Source: Achromobacter spanius
Lineage (GTDB): Bacteria; Pseudomonadota; Gammaproteobacteria; Burkholderiales; Burkholderiaceae_B
Length of the DNA stretch: 64,000 nucleotides
Assembly: GCF_029637605.1 (NCBI RefSeq)
Contig: NZ_CP121261.1
Coordinates: forward strand, 496,001-560,000
Direction of reading: 5' to 3'
Each line of letters starts with the position of its first letter. Positions within the stretch are counted from its first letter, which is position 1. Shown piece after piece: positions 52,947 through 62,293 of the stretch. The notes beneath the pieces are model-generated. The model ran no database searches and was not told the origin of the DNA. It saw nothing but the letters and a program-made list of their open reading frames with translations. Position numbers and translations under genes: made by a program.

Positions 52947-53653
52947 GCGCGCTGCTGGAAGTTACCGGCCTGCGGGCGGGCTACGGGCGTATGGAAGTGC
53001 TGCGCGGCGTGGATCTGACGGTGGGTGAAGGCGAGATCGTCGTGCTGCTGGGCAGCAACGGCGCGGGCAAGTCCACCTTGAACAACACCGTCTGCGGGCT
53101 GTGCAAGCCTTGGGGCGGATCGGTGCGCTTTGAAGGGCAGGACCTGACCGGGCGGCATTACCGTGACGTGGTCAAGGCCGGCCTGATTCAGGTGCCCGAA
53201 GGCCGCCGCATCTTCCCGAACCTTAGCGTGCGCGAAAACCTGGAGCTGGGTTCGTTCACCCGGGCGCGCGAGCACCGCGCGGCCAACCTGGACCGCGTGC
53301 TGGACATCTTCCCGCGCCTGCGCGAACGGCTGGCGCAACTGGCCGGCACCATGTCGGGCGGCGAACAGCAGATGCTGGCAATCGGGCGGGGCCTGATGGC
53401 CGAGCCCCGGCTGCTGATCCTGGACGAACCGTCGTTGGGGCTGTCGCCCTTGATGGTGGAAGAACTGTTTGGCCTGATCCAGCGCCTGCATGCCGATGGG
53501 CTGGCGATTTTGCTGGTTGAGCAGAACGTGGGCCAGTCGCTGGAAACGGGTCAGCGCGCCTACGTGATGGAAAACGGCGCCATCCGATATAGCGGCCCAT
53601 GTGCGCAATTGATGGCCAGCGACGACGTGCGCCGTGCCTATCTGGGGATGTAG
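52943..53653 (+). CDS. Branched-chain-type ABC transporter, LivF-like ATPase
   Basis: 236 residues from the ATG at 52943, overlapping the livG-like stop (ATGA). Walker A GSNGAGKSTL, signature MSGGEQQMLAIGRGLMAEP, Walker B LLILDEPSLGLSPLM and switch VEQNVGQSLETGQRAYVM are all present, and VPEGRRIFPNLSVRENLELG is the typical LivF stretch. It completes a five-gene importer (binding protein, two permeases, two ATPases). Confidence 0.95.
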
Positions 53654-53655
53654 CG

Positions 53656-54975
53656 ATGTCTGTTGATCAAGCCGCGCGGCCGCAAAGTCCGCCCCATAGC
53701 CCACCCCCCAGTCCGCCACAAACCCTGGCCCAGAAACTGATCGCCGCCGCCTGTGGGCGCGCGTCAGTCGAGCAGGGCGAAATCGTGACCTGTGCCGTGG
53801 ACCTGGCGATGTTCCATGATTCCAGCGGCCCCCGGCGCTTGCAGCCCATGCTGGAAGAACTGGGCGCGTCGCTGTGGGATCCGAAAAAAATCGTGCTGGT
53901 CATCGACCATTACGTGCCCGAATCCGATGATGAATCGCGCCGCATCGTCCGCATTGCGCGCGACTGGGCGGCGGGGCAGCAACTGCCCAACGTGTACGAC
54001 TCGGTCGGCATCTGCCACGTGGTCGTGCCGCAGCATGGGCATATTCGCCCCGGCATGTTCTGCGTGGGCGGAGATTCGCATTCGCCCACGGGCGGCGCGT
54101 TCGGCGCGTACATGTTCGGCATCGGCAGCACCGAAATGCTGGGCGTGGCCGTCACCGGCAAGATCTGGGTCAAGGTGCCGCAGACGCTGATGATGCGCTG
54201 GAACGGGCGGCTGGCCGCCGGTGTGACCGCCAAGGACATGATGCTGCACATGATCGGCCGCTACGGCATGAACGGCGGGCGCTACCAGGCCGTGGAATTC
54301 TGCGGCGAGGCCGTGCGCGCGCTGCCCATGCAAGAACGCATGACCTTGTCGAACATGAGCGCCGAGCTGGGCTCGCAGGTGGGTCTGATCGCGCCTGACG
54401 AGACTACAGCCGCCTACCTGCGCGCGGCGGGCGTGGCCGACGCGCTGGACCTGCCCCGCTGGCAAAGCGATGCGGGCGCGGACGCCGAATGGCACGACTT
54501 CGACGCCGCCTCGTTGGCGCCGCAAGTGGCCGCGCCCCACAGCCCGGCGAATGCGCGCGATGTGGATCAATACCGCGACGTGCCGGTGCAAGTGGCCTAT
54601 ATCGGCGCCTGCACGGGCGCCAAGCTGGAGGACTTGCGCGCGGCGGCCAGCGTGTTGCGCGGGCGCCGCCTGGCGGCAGGCATGCGCCTGATGGTCGCGC
54701 CGGCCAGCCGCCTGGACCAGCAGCAGGCGGAACAGGAAGGGGTGATGCAGGTGCTGCAAGACGCCGGCGCCCAGGTGCTGGCCACGTCTTGCGGGGCCTG
54801 TGCCGGCTATGGCGGATCCATCCCCGACGACGCCAGCGTCATCTCCACCACCGCGCGCAACTTCAAGGGCCGCATGGGGTCGGAGACGGCGCAGGTGTAT
54901 CTGGCCTCGCCCTACACCGTGGCGGCGTCGGCCGTGGCCGGCCGCATCGCAGACCCGCGCGAGGTGATGGCATGA
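53656..54975 (+). CDS. LeuC-like aconitase-family hydratase, large subunit
   Basis: 439 residues. Iron-sulfur and active-site elements are recognisable: GGDSHSPTGGAFGAYMFGIG, YIGACTGAKLEDLRAAAS, and TSCGACAGYGGSIPDDASVI followed by STTARNFKGRMGS. The two cysteines in CGACAG plus the one in GACTG are the cluster ligands. True isopropylmalate isomerases have the pattern SCAMC in place of SCGAC, so leucine biosynthesis is unlikely. The family also includes homoaconitase, citraconate and 2,3-dimethylmaleate hydratases. It overlaps the small-subunit gene by four bases and sits within a catabolic operon. Confidence 0.9.
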   Translation: MSVDQAARPQSPPHSPPPSPPQTLAQKLIAAACGRASVEQGEIVTCAVDLAMFHDSSGPRRLQPMLEELGASLWDPKKIVLVIDHYVPESDDESRRIVRIARDWAAGQQLPNVYDSVGICHVVVPQHGHIRPGMFCVGGDSHSPTGGAFGAYMFGIGSTEMLGVAVTGKIWVKVPQTLMMRWNGRLAAGVTAKDMMLHMIGRYGMNGGRYQAVEFCGEAVRALPMQERMTLSNMSAELGSQVGLIAPDETTAAYLRAAGVADALDLPRWQSDAGADAEWHDFDAASLAPQVAAPHSPANARDVDQYRDVPVQVAYIGACTGAKLEDLRAAASVLRGRRLAAGMRLMVAPASRLDQQQAEQEGVMQVLQDAGAQVLATSCGACAGYGGSIPDDASVISTTARNFKGRMGSETAQVYLASPYTVAASAVAGRIADPREVMA

Positions 54976-55520
54976 CGGACCGGATTGCAACACCCCCCGT
55001 CGCAACCGAAGCCGCCGCCACGCACGGCACATCCACCCATCGCGTCTGGCGCGTGGGGGCCGACATCGACACCGACGCGCTGGCGCCAGGTGCCTACATG
55101 AAGTTCGGCATCGACGAGATTGCGCGGCATTGCCTGCAACGGGTCCGCCCGGAATTCGCGGGGCAGGTGCAGCCGGGCGACGTCCTGGTGGCTGGGCCGA
55201 ATTTCGGTATCGGCTCGTCGCGCGAGCAGGCGGCCTCGGCGCTGGTGCGCCTGGGCGTGGCCGCGGTGATCGCGCCATCCTTCAACGGCCTGTACTTTCG
55301 CAACGCCTTCAATGTCGGCCTGCTGCTCTTGACCTGCCCGCAGGCGGACGCGTTGGCGGAAGGCGAGCGCATCACCCTGGACCCCGAGTCTGGTCACATC
55401 GGCCGCGCGGCCGGCGTCGACCCGTCTGAACTGCATTGCGAAACCGTACCCGCCTTCCTGATGGACATGGTGCGGGCCGGCGGACTGCTGAATCTGCTGA
55501 AACAGCGTCAAACCTCTTAG
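54972..55520 (+). CDS. LeuD-like aconitase-family hydratase, small subunit
   Basis: 182 residues, the swivel domain partner of the preceding LeuC-like subunit. Marks are VGADIDTDALAPGAYMKFGI, GPNFGIGSSREQAASALVRL and APSFNGLYFRNAFNVGLLLL. The GxGSSREQA loop carries the catalytic serine and arginine. LeuD usually has GSSREHA, and the Gln form is seen in homoaconitase/dimethylmaleate-hydratase-type small subunits. The extra N-terminal 25 residues are low-complexity. Confidence 0.9.
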   Translation: MTDRIATPPVATEAAATHGTSTHRVWRVGADIDTDALAPGAYMKFGIDEIARHCLQRVRPEFAGQVQPGDVLVAGPNFGIGSSREQAASALVRLGVAAVIAPSFNGLYFRNAFNVGLLLLTCPQADALAEGERITLDPESGHIGRAAGVDPSELHCETVPAFLMDMVRAGGLLNLLKQRQTS

Positions 55521-55530
55521 GAAGAACACG

Positions 55531-57210
55531 ATGCTTGATCCCGTCACCCTGGCGGTCCTGAAGGGCCGTCTGGAACAGATTGCCGATGAGATGGACGCGA
55601 CGCTGTACCGCAGCGCGTTCAACCCCATCATTGCCGAGGCCCACGACGCCTGCCACGGCATGTACGACGCGGCCACCGGCGCCACGCTGATCCAGGGCAA
55701 GTCCGGCCTGCCCGTGTTCGTGGGCGCGATGGCCTTTGCCGTGAAGGCGGCGGCCAAGGTGGCCGCCGAGCGCGGTGGCATGGTGGATGGCGATGTCTGG
55801 CTCTTTAACGACCCCTACGAAGGCGGCACGCACGCGAATGACTTCAAGCTGGTGCGCCCGGTGTTCCGGGGCGCAAAGCTGTTCTGCTTTCTGGCGTCGG
55901 CCGCGCACTGGCACGACGTGGGTGGCGCGGTGCCGGGCAACTACAACCCGGCCGCCACCGAATGCTGGCAGGAAGCGGTGCAGATTCCGCCCGTGCGCAT
56001 CCTGCGCGCAGGCGTGCTGGACCAGGACGTGCTGGCCATCCTGAAAGCCAACACGCGTCTGCCCGACAGCCTGTGGGGCGACCTGAACGGCCAACTGGCC
56101 GCGCTGGAACTGGGTGCGCGCCGGCTGGATGGCCTGCTGGACGAATACGGCGACGACACGGTGCTGGAATCGCTGGATACCTTGCGCGAGCGCGCGCGCC
56201 GCTTGATGCGCGACCACATCGCGCGGCTGCCCGACGGCGAGTACGCGTTTGAAGACATGCTGGACAACGACGGCGTGCGCGACGTGGCGCTGCGCATCGC
56301 GCTGAAGCTGACGATCGCCGGCGACCGGCTGACCTTGGACTTCAACGGCACCTCGCCCGCCTGCGCGGGACCGGTGAATATTTCCCGCGCCACCGCCATT
56401 GCGGCCTGCTACGTGGCCTTGAAGCACCTGTTTCCCGACGTGCCGGCCAACGCGGGCGTGCTGGACGCGGTGGACGTGGTGCTGCCGGACGGCCTGGTGA
56501 TTTCGGCCGACCGCCCGCGCCCCGTGGGCGGCTATACCGAAACCATCCTGCGCATGATCGACGTGATTTTCTGCGCGATGGCGCAGGCGGCACCCCAGCG
56601 CGCCATGGCGCAGGCTTACGGCACGATCAACGCCTTGTCCATCGCGGGCTATCGCAGCGATGCGGCGCGCAAGGGGCAGCGCTGGGTGATGTTCAGCTTC
56701 TTTGGCGGCGGCCACGGCGGGCATTCCGACGGCGACGGGCTCAGCCACGGCAACGCGCCGATCTCCACCGCTACCATTCCGCCGCTGGAAATCCTGGAAG
56801 CCGCCTATCCCGTGCGCTTCACGCAGTGGGCGCTGCGCCCGGATTCGGCGGGCGCCGGCACGCATCGCGGCGGCCTGGGCGCCATCTACGAGATTGAATT
56901 GCTGGAAGACAGCGCCGAAGCCTTCATCTTCGGCGAACGCGGCCGCAGCGCGCCCAAGGGCATTGCGGGCGGCGGTGAGGCCGCCTTGAACGTGTTCCGC
57001 TATCAGCAGGACGGGCAGTGGCGTACCCCGCCCATGAGCTCCAAGATGCTGGGCATTCAATTGCAGCGCGGTGACCGCGTGCGCCTGGAAACACCGGGCG
57101 GGGGCGGTTATGGCGACCCGGCCGGCCGTGCGCCGGAAGCGCGTGAGCACGACCGCAAGATGGGCTATGTGGGCGATATCGCCAACAACAAGAAGGAGCA
57201 GTTGGCATGA
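55531..57210 (+). CDS. Hydantoinase B/oxoprolinase-family subunit
   Basis: 559 residues with AGGAAG upstream of the start. Family marks: DPVTLAVLKGRLEQIADEMD, HDACHGMYDAATGATLIQGK, DGDVWLFNDPYEGGTHANDF, and near the end SAGAGTHRGGLGAIYEIELL and ETPGGGGYGDPAGR. HyuB proteins work with HyuA to hydrolyse a cyclic amide (hydantoin, 5-oxoproline, caprolactam) with ATP, or carboxylate ketones in the acetone/acetophenone carboxylase branch. Here HyuB precedes HyuA and overlaps it by four bases. The neighbours favour ring hydrolysis. Confidence 0.92.
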   Translation: MLDPVTLAVLKGRLEQIADEMDATLYRSAFNPIIAEAHDACHGMYDAATGATLIQGKSGLPVFVGAMAFAVKAAAKVAAERGGMVDGDVWLFNDPYEGGTHANDFKLVRPVFRGAKLFCFLASAAHWHDVGGAVPGNYNPAATECWQEAVQIPPVRILRAGVLDQDVLAILKANTRLPDSLWGDLNGQLAALELGARRLDGLLDEYGDDTVLESLDTLRERARRLMRDHIARLPDGEYAFEDMLDNDGVRDVALRIALKLTIAGDRLTLDFNGTSPACAGPVNISRATAIAACYVALKHLFPDVPANAGVLDAVDVVLPDGLVISADRPRPVGGYTETILRMIDVIFCAMAQAAPQRAMAQAYGTINALSIAGYRSDAARKGQRWVMFSFFGGGHGGHSDGDGLSHGNAPISTATIPPLEILEAAYPVRFTQWALRPDSAGAGTHRGGLGAIYEIELLEDSAEAFIFGERGRSAPKGIAGGGEAALNVFRYQQDGQWRTPPMSSKMLGIQLQRGDRVRLETPGGGGYGDPAGRAPEAREHDRKMGYVGDIANNKKEQLA

Positions 57211-59300
57211 GCGCGGCGGGAAAGAACACGGCAGAAAAGGGCACGACAGGAACGAGCACGAAACAAGGACTCGTCGTCGGCGTCGACGTGGGCGGCACGT
57301 TCACGGACCTGTTCGTGCTGGACGAGGCAGCCGGCACGGCGCGCGTGGTCAAGGTGCCGTCCACGCGCGGCGAAGAGGCGCGCGGCTTCATGAACGGCAT
57401 CGCGCGCGTGGCCGACGGCGCAAGCGCCATTGCCACCATCGTTCACGGCACCACCGTGGGCACCAACGCGCTGCTGGAACGCAAGGTGGCCCGCACCGGC
57501 ATCATCACAACGGCGGGCTTTCGGGATGTGCTGGAAATGCGCCGGCGCGATCGTCCCCAGACCTGGGGCCTGCGCGGCAACTACGAACCGGTCGTGCCAC
57601 GTGATCTGCGCCTGGAAGTGGCCGAGCGCGTGCTGGCCGACGGCACGGTGCATACGCCCGTGGACCTGGATCAGGTGGAAGCGGCGGCGCGCGCGCTGCT
57701 GGCGCAGGGTTGCGAGGCCGTGTGCGTGTTCTTCGTCAACGCCTACGCCAACCCGGTGAACGAAGCCCAGGCCGCGGCCCGCGTGCGCGCCATCTGGCCG
57801 AACGGCAACGTTACGGCAGCCACCGAGGTGCTGCCAGAAATCCGTGAATTTGAACGCTGCTCGACGGCGGTGCTGAACGCCGCCTTGCAGCCCGTGGTGG
57901 GCAGCTACCTGACGCGCCTGGAATCTGACCTGAAGCAGAACGGCTTTGACGGCGAGCTGCTGGTGGTGCAAAGCAACGGTGGTGTGATGTCGCGCCAGAC
58001 CGCGTGCGACGTGCCGGTGCGCACCGCGCTGTCCGGCCCGGCGGCGGGCGTGATCGCCTGCGCCGCCATTGCGCGCGCTTCCGGCTTTCCCAATGTGGTG
58101 ACGGGCGACATGGGCGGCACCTCGTTCGACGTGTCCTTGGTGGCGGGCGGCGAAGCGTCGCTGTCGGCGCAGACTTCCATCGACTTCGGCATGGTGGTGC
58201 GCGCCCCGATGATCCAGATTGAAACCATCGGCGCGGGCGGCGGCTCGATTGCCAGTGTGGATGCGGGCGGCCTGTTGCAAGTGGGCCCGGAATCCGCCGG
58301 CAGCATTCCCGGCCCGGCCTGCTATGGCCGTGGCAATACCCGGCCCACCGTCACCGACGCCAACGTGCTGCTGGGCCGCATTTCCGCCGAGCGCCCGCTG
58401 GGCGGCGGGCTGCTGGCCACCATGAATGTGGACCTGGCGCGCGCGGCCATCGACGAGCATGTGGCGCGGCCGCTGGGGCTAAGCGTGCATGCGGCGGCCG
58501 AGGCCATCCTGACCGTGGCCAACGCCAAGATGGCGGGCGCGATCCGCGTGGTGTCGATTGAACGCGGGCACGACCCGCGCAAGTTCGCCTACATGCCGTT
58601 CGGCGGCGGCGGGGCGCTGCACGTGTGCGCCATGATGAACGAAGTGGACGCGGCCCACGGCATCGTGCCGCGCTACCCGGGCGTGACGTCCGCGCTGGGC
58701 TGCGTCATGGCCGACATGCGGCACGACGGCGTGCAGACGCTGAACACCGCGCTGGATGCGCTGGATGCCGCCGACCTGCTGGCGCGCATCGACGGCCTGG
58801 CGCTGGCCTGCCAGGAACGGCTGGATTCTGCGGGCGTGGCCTTCGAAGGCATTCGCGAAAGCATCGAGCTGGACATGCTGTACGTGGGCCAAAGCCATAC
58901 CGTGCGCGTGGAACTCACGCGCGCCGAGCTGGACCGCGCGGGCATCGCCGCCGCCTTTGACCGCGCTTACCGCGCGTCCTTCGGCCGCAGTCTGGACGGC
59001 ATTGCCGTGCGCATCCTGAACCTGCGCTATGCGCGCATCGGCCAACGCCCCAAGTTTGATCTGGCGCTGCTGGCGCCCACCTGCCAGGACATGCCCGCCA
59101 CGCTGGGCACACAAGCGGTGTTTCACGCGGGCCAGTGGCACGACGCCGTGCGCTACGCGCGCCTGGACCTGCCCGTGGGGGCGGAGGTGGCCGGTCCTGC
59201 CATTCTTGAACAGCCCGACACCACCATCTGGATCGAACCCGGCTTTGCCGGCCGCGTCGACGCGCTGGGCAATCTGCTGATCACGCGCCAGACCGCCTAG
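57207..59300 (+). CDS. Hydantoinase A/oxoprolinase-family ATP-dependent subunit
   Basis: 697 residues. An ASKHA-type ATPase: phosphate-1 loop VVGVDVGGTFTDLFVLDEA near residue 25-43, GTTVGTNALLERKVARTGI, phosphate-2 GDMGGTSFDVSLVAGG and adenosine-type TIGAGGGSIASVDAGG. It phosphorylates the amide oxygen of the ring so HyuB can complete hydrolysis. It starts inside the end of HyuB and is followed by an isochorismatase homologue. The N-terminal 24 residues are a Gly/Thr/Lys-rich extension. Confidence 0.93.
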   Translation: MSAAGKNTAEKGTTGTSTKQGLVVGVDVGGTFTDLFVLDEAAGTARVVKVPSTRGEEARGFMNGIARVADGASAIATIVHGTTVGTNALLERKVARTGIITTAGFRDVLEMRRRDRPQTWGLRGNYEPVVPRDLRLEVAERVLADGTVHTPVDLDQVEAAARALLAQGCEAVCVFFVNAYANPVNEAQAAARVRAIWPNGNVTAATEVLPEIREFERCSTAVLNAALQPVVGSYLTRLESDLKQNGFDGELLVVQSNGGVMSRQTACDVPVRTALSGPAAGVIACAAIARASGFPNVVTGDMGGTSFDVSLVAGGEASLSAQTSIDFGMVVRAPMIQIETIGAGGGSIASVDAGGLLQVGPESAGSIPGPACYGRGNTRPTVTDANVLLGRISAERPLGGGLLATMNVDLARAAIDEHVARPLGLSVHAAAEAILTVANAKMAGAIRVVSIERGHDPRKFAYMPFGGGGALHVCAMMNEVDAAHGIVPRYPGVTSALGCVMADMRHDGVQTLNTALDALDAADLLARIDGLALACQERLDSAGVAFEGIRESIELDMLYVGQSHTVRVELTRAELDRAGIAAAFDRAYRASFGRSLDGIAVRILNLRYARIGQRPKFDLALLAPTCQDMPATLGTQAVFHAGQWHDAVRYARLDLPVGAEVAGPAILEQPDTTIWIEPGFAGRVDALGNLLITRQTA

Positions 59301-59309
59301 GAGACCGCC

Positions 59310-59918
59310 ATGCACGTCTTGGACCCTCGTACCACCGCCTTGCTCATCATCGATCTGCAAAATGATTTTCTGGCGCCGGGCGGCGCCTATGACCGGGGCG
59401 GCGCGGTCAGCCGCGAGGCGCGCGCCTTGCCTGCCCGCGTGGCGCCGCTTGCCCGCGCGCTCAAGGCGCAAGGCGGCCTGGTCGCCGCCAGCCTGTTTAC
59501 CTTGTGGCCCGATGCGCATGGCGAGCCCATGATTTCGCCGCACCTGAAGCAACTGCGCCCGTTCCTGGCAAAAGGCGATTTCGCGGCCGGCTCGCACGGC
59601 CAGGCGAATGTGGCCGAGCTGGACGGGCTGGTGGATGTGTCGGTCTGGAAGGTGGCGTATTCGGCCTTCTTCAATACGCAACTGGATTGGGTGCTGCGGC
59701 GCGCTGGCGTATCCAGCGTGGTCATCGCCGGCATCGTCACCAACGGCGGCGTGGCGAGCACCGCGCGCGATGCCCACATGCGCGACTATCACGTGACGGT
59801 GCTGGCCGACGGCTGCGCCGCGTCCACGCCCGCCATGCACGATGCCGCGCTGGCGGACCTGCGCACGGTGGCGGACGTGATCACGTGCGCGGACTTCGCG
59901 GGCAGGCTGGCGTCGTGA
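59310..59918 (+). CDS. Isochorismatase-superfamily protein lacking the catalytic cysteine
   Basis: 202 residues with AGGAG before the start. The fold is clear and two triad residues remain: Asp15 (LLIIDLQNDFL) and Lys114 (VWKVAYSAFFNT). The nucleophile position, normally Cys in TNVCVESTARDA, reads TNGGVASTARDA, so residue 147 is Gly. Amidase chemistry of the usual covalent kind should not work. PhzD-type isochorismatases also lack the cysteine and hydrolyse vinyl ethers. It may therefore do a non-covalent hydrolysis or have a structural role. The stop overlaps the GTG of the next gene. Confidence 0.88.
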   Translation: MHVLDPRTTALLIIDLQNDFLAPGGAYDRGGAVSREARALPARVAPLARALKAQGGLVAASLFTLWPDAHGEPMISPHLKQLRPFLAKGDFAAGSHGQANVAELDGLVDVSVWKVAYSAFFNTQLDWVLRRAGVSSVVIAGIVTNGGVASTARDAHMRDYHVTVLADGCAASTPAMHDAALADLRTVADVITCADFAGRLAS

Positions 59919-61405
59919 GCGCGCCTGTCGTCAGGTGGGGCAGTCCCGGTAGCACCCCCGTCAGCACGCCGGACGCAGACATGATGCAGGTGCCGGTGCT
60001 GATCATCGGCGCTGGCGCCTGCGGGCTGACCGCCGCGCTGCGGCTGGCGCAGGCCGGCATTGAAACCGTATTGATCGAGCGCGACGCCGCGCCCAGCGGC
60101 TCGTCGGCGTTGTCGTCGGGATTCATACCGGCGGCGGGGTCGGCTGTGCAGCGCGCGGCCGGCATCGATGACAGCGCGGAGCGTTTCGCCGCCGACATCC
60201 AGGCCAAGGCTCATGGCACGGCCGCGCCGCATCTGGTCGCGGCGTACACGGACGCGGCGGCTCCGGCCATGGATATGTTGGCGCGGCACGGCTTGGTGTT
60301 CGACGTGTTGGACGGCTTTCTGTATCCCGGCCACAGCGCGCGTCGCATGCACGCCTTGCCGGAACGCACGGGCGTGGCCTTGGTGACCGCGCTGGAACGC
60401 GCCGCCACGGGCGCGGGCGCGCACCTGTTGACGCGCGCGTTGGCCCGAGAAATCTGGGTTGAAGAATCCACTGGGCACGACGGCGGCCGCATCACCGCCG
60501 TGGGTTGCGAACGACCTGACGGATCCGTCGACGTGATCGGCTGCCAGGTGCTGATCCTGGCCTGCAACGGATTCGGCGGCAACGCGTCCATGGTGGCCGA
60601 ACACTTACCCGCCATGCGCGAGGCCGTCTACGGCGGCCACGTGGGCAATGACGGTAGCGCCATCGAATGGGGCAAGGCCTTGGGCGCGCGCCTGGCCGAC
60701 CTGGGCGCCTATCAGGGTCACGGGTCCTGGGCCACACCGCAAGGCGCGCTGATCTCCTGGGCCGTCATGATGGACGGCGGAGTGCAGATCAATCGCGACG
60801 GCCTGCGCTTTCATGACGAGACACAGGGCTATTCCGAAGCCGCCGTCCACGTCCTGGCGCAGCCGGGCGGGGTGGCCTGGAACGTATTTGACGAACGCAC
60901 GCTGGCATTGGCGCGCGGCTTCCCGGATTTTGTCGCGGCCGAAGCGGGCCATGCAGTGAAGACCTGCGCCGACGTGCCGGCGCTGGCCGCGTTGATCGGC
61001 TGCGATCCGGATGTGTTGCAACAGACCTTGCAAGGCATCGGCCCGGATGCGGTCGATTCCCAAGGCAATGACCCCCATGGCACAGCCCTCCATCGCACAG
61101 ACCCCCATGGCCGCCGCTTTGAACGCACCCTGCAAGCGCCATATCACGCCGTCAAGGTGACCGGCGCGCTGTTCCATACCCAAGGCGGCCTGGACATCGA
61201 TGCGCAGTGCCGCGTCTTGAATCGCGATGGGCGGGCCTTGCCCAATCTGCTGGCTGCCGGAGGCGCCGCGCGCGGCGTGTCGGGCAACGACGTGTCCGGC
61301 TATCTGTCCGGCAATGGACTGCTTAGCGCGGTGGCGGGCGGCTATATCGCCGCAGCGACCGCCGCCGCAATGCTGGGACACGAGCTTGATCAGGAATCAC
61401 CATGA
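59915..61405 (+). CDS. FAD-dependent oxidoreductase (fumarate reductase/ketosteroid dehydrogenase flavoprotein type)
   Basis: 496 residues from the GTG at 59915, which overlaps the previous stop. An ATG about 20 codons later is possible. FAD-binding VPVLIIGAGACGLTAALRLA is followed by the acidic IERDAAPSGSSALSSGFIPA, the pattern of soluble succinate dehydrogenase/fumarate reductase flavoproteins, and C-terminal GVSGNDVSGYLSGNGLLSAV binds the flavin. There is no signal peptide. It probably oxidises or reduces a C-C double bond of a pathway acid. The longer open frame upstream is only an overlap with the preceding gene. Confidence 0.88.
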   Translation: MSAPVVRWGSPGSTPVSTPDADMMQVPVLIIGAGACGLTAALRLAQAGIETVLIERDAAPSGSSALSSGFIPAAGSAVQRAAGIDDSAERFAADIQAKAHGTAAPHLVAAYTDAAAPAMDMLARHGLVFDVLDGFLYPGHSARRMHALPERTGVALVTALERAATGAGAHLLTRALAREIWVEESTGHDGGRITAVGCERPDGSVDVIGCQVLILACNGFGGNASMVAEHLPAMREAVYGGHVGNDGSAIEWGKALGARLADLGAYQGHGSWATPQGALISWAVMMDGGVQINRDGLRFHDETQGYSEAAVHVLAQPGGVAWNVFDERTLALARGFPDFVAAEAGHAVKTCADVPALAALIGCDPDVLQQTLQGIGPDAVDSQGNDPHGTALHRTDPHGRRFERTLQAPYHAVKVTGALFHTQGGLDIDAQCRVLNRDGRALPNLLAAGGAARGVSGNDVSGYLSGNGLLSAVAGGYIAAATAAAMLGHELDQESP

Positions 61406-62262
61406 AGCAAACACTAAAAACGCAGTTGGCCACGGGAGCCATCTTGGCGCCCGGCATCTACGACGCCCTGTCGGCGCTCATCGCCGAGCAGGCGGGCTTT
61501 GACGCGCTGTACCTGTCGGGCGCGTCCATCGCCTACACGCGGCTGGGGCGCTCGGACATCGGCCTGACCACGTATTCGGAAGTGGAGGACACGCTGGCGC
61601 GGATCACCGAGCGCGTGGCCACGCCGGTCATCGTGGACGCCGACACGGGCTTTGGCAATGCGCTGAACACGCAACGCACGGTGCGTGGCTTTGAACGCGC
61701 CGGCGCCGCGATGATCCAGTTGGAAGACCAGACCTTTCCCAAGCGCTGCGGCCACCTGGATGGCAAGACGGTGATCCCCGCCTCCGAAATGTGCGGCAAG
61801 CTGCGCGCCGCCGTGGATGCGCGGGTGGATGCGTCCACGTTGATCCTGGCGCGCACCGATGCGGTGGCCGTCGACGGCCTGGAAGCCGCCCTGGACCGCG
61901 CCGAAGCCTATCTGGAAGCGGGCGCGGACGCGCTATTCATCGAAGCGCTGCGCACGCCCGAACAGATGCAGGCGGCCTGCGCGCGCTTTGCCGCCCGCGT
62001 GCCGCTGCTGGCCAATATGGTGGAAGGCGGCAAGACCCCCGTGCAAAGCGCCGACGCCTTGACCGCATTGGGCTTTCGCATTGTTATCTTTCCCGGCGGC
62101 ACGGCCCGCGCCGTGGCGCACACCTTGCAGGGCTATTACGGCAGCCTGCGCCAACACGGCACAACCGCGCCGTGGCAACAGCAGATGCTGGATTTCGACG
62201 GTTTGAATACGGTGATCGGCACGCCGGAACTGCTGGAGCAAGGGCGGCGGTATGAGGGGTAG
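61402..62262 (+). CDS. Isocitrate lyase/PEP mutase family C-C lyase
   Basis: 286 residues overlapping the flavoprotein stop. Intact catalytic elements: LAPGIYDALSALIAEQAGFD, VDADTGFGNALNTQRTVRGF, IQLEDQTFPKRCGHLDGK and LILARTDAVAVDGLE. The KRCGH loop marks a lyase such as methylisocitrate or dimethylmalate lyase, or an oxaloacetate decarboxylase. It closes the operon. With the LeuCD-like hydratase upstream it could cleave the hydrated product to pyruvate and a carboxylic acid. It is a paralogue of the enzyme at 29418. Confidence 0.9.
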   Translation: MKQTLKTQLATGAILAPGIYDALSALIAEQAGFDALYLSGASIAYTRLGRSDIGLTTYSEVEDTLARITERVATPVIVDADTGFGNALNTQRTVRGFERAGAAMIQLEDQTFPKRCGHLDGKTVIPASEMCGKLRAAVDARVDASTLILARTDAVAVDGLEAALDRAEAYLEAGADALFIEALRTPEQMQAACARFAARVPLLANMVEGGKTPVQSADALTALGFRIVIFPGGTARAVAHTLQGYYGSLRQHGTTAPWQQQMLDFDGLNTVIGTPELLEQGRRYEG

Positions 62263-62293
62263 ACGCGAGCGGTAGATAGTCAACAGATGCCTG

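Noticed and set aside
53656..55520. leuC/leuD for leucine biosynthesis
   Set aside because: Motifs differ from true isopropylmalate isomerase and the genes are embedded in a catabolic operon without leuB or leuA.
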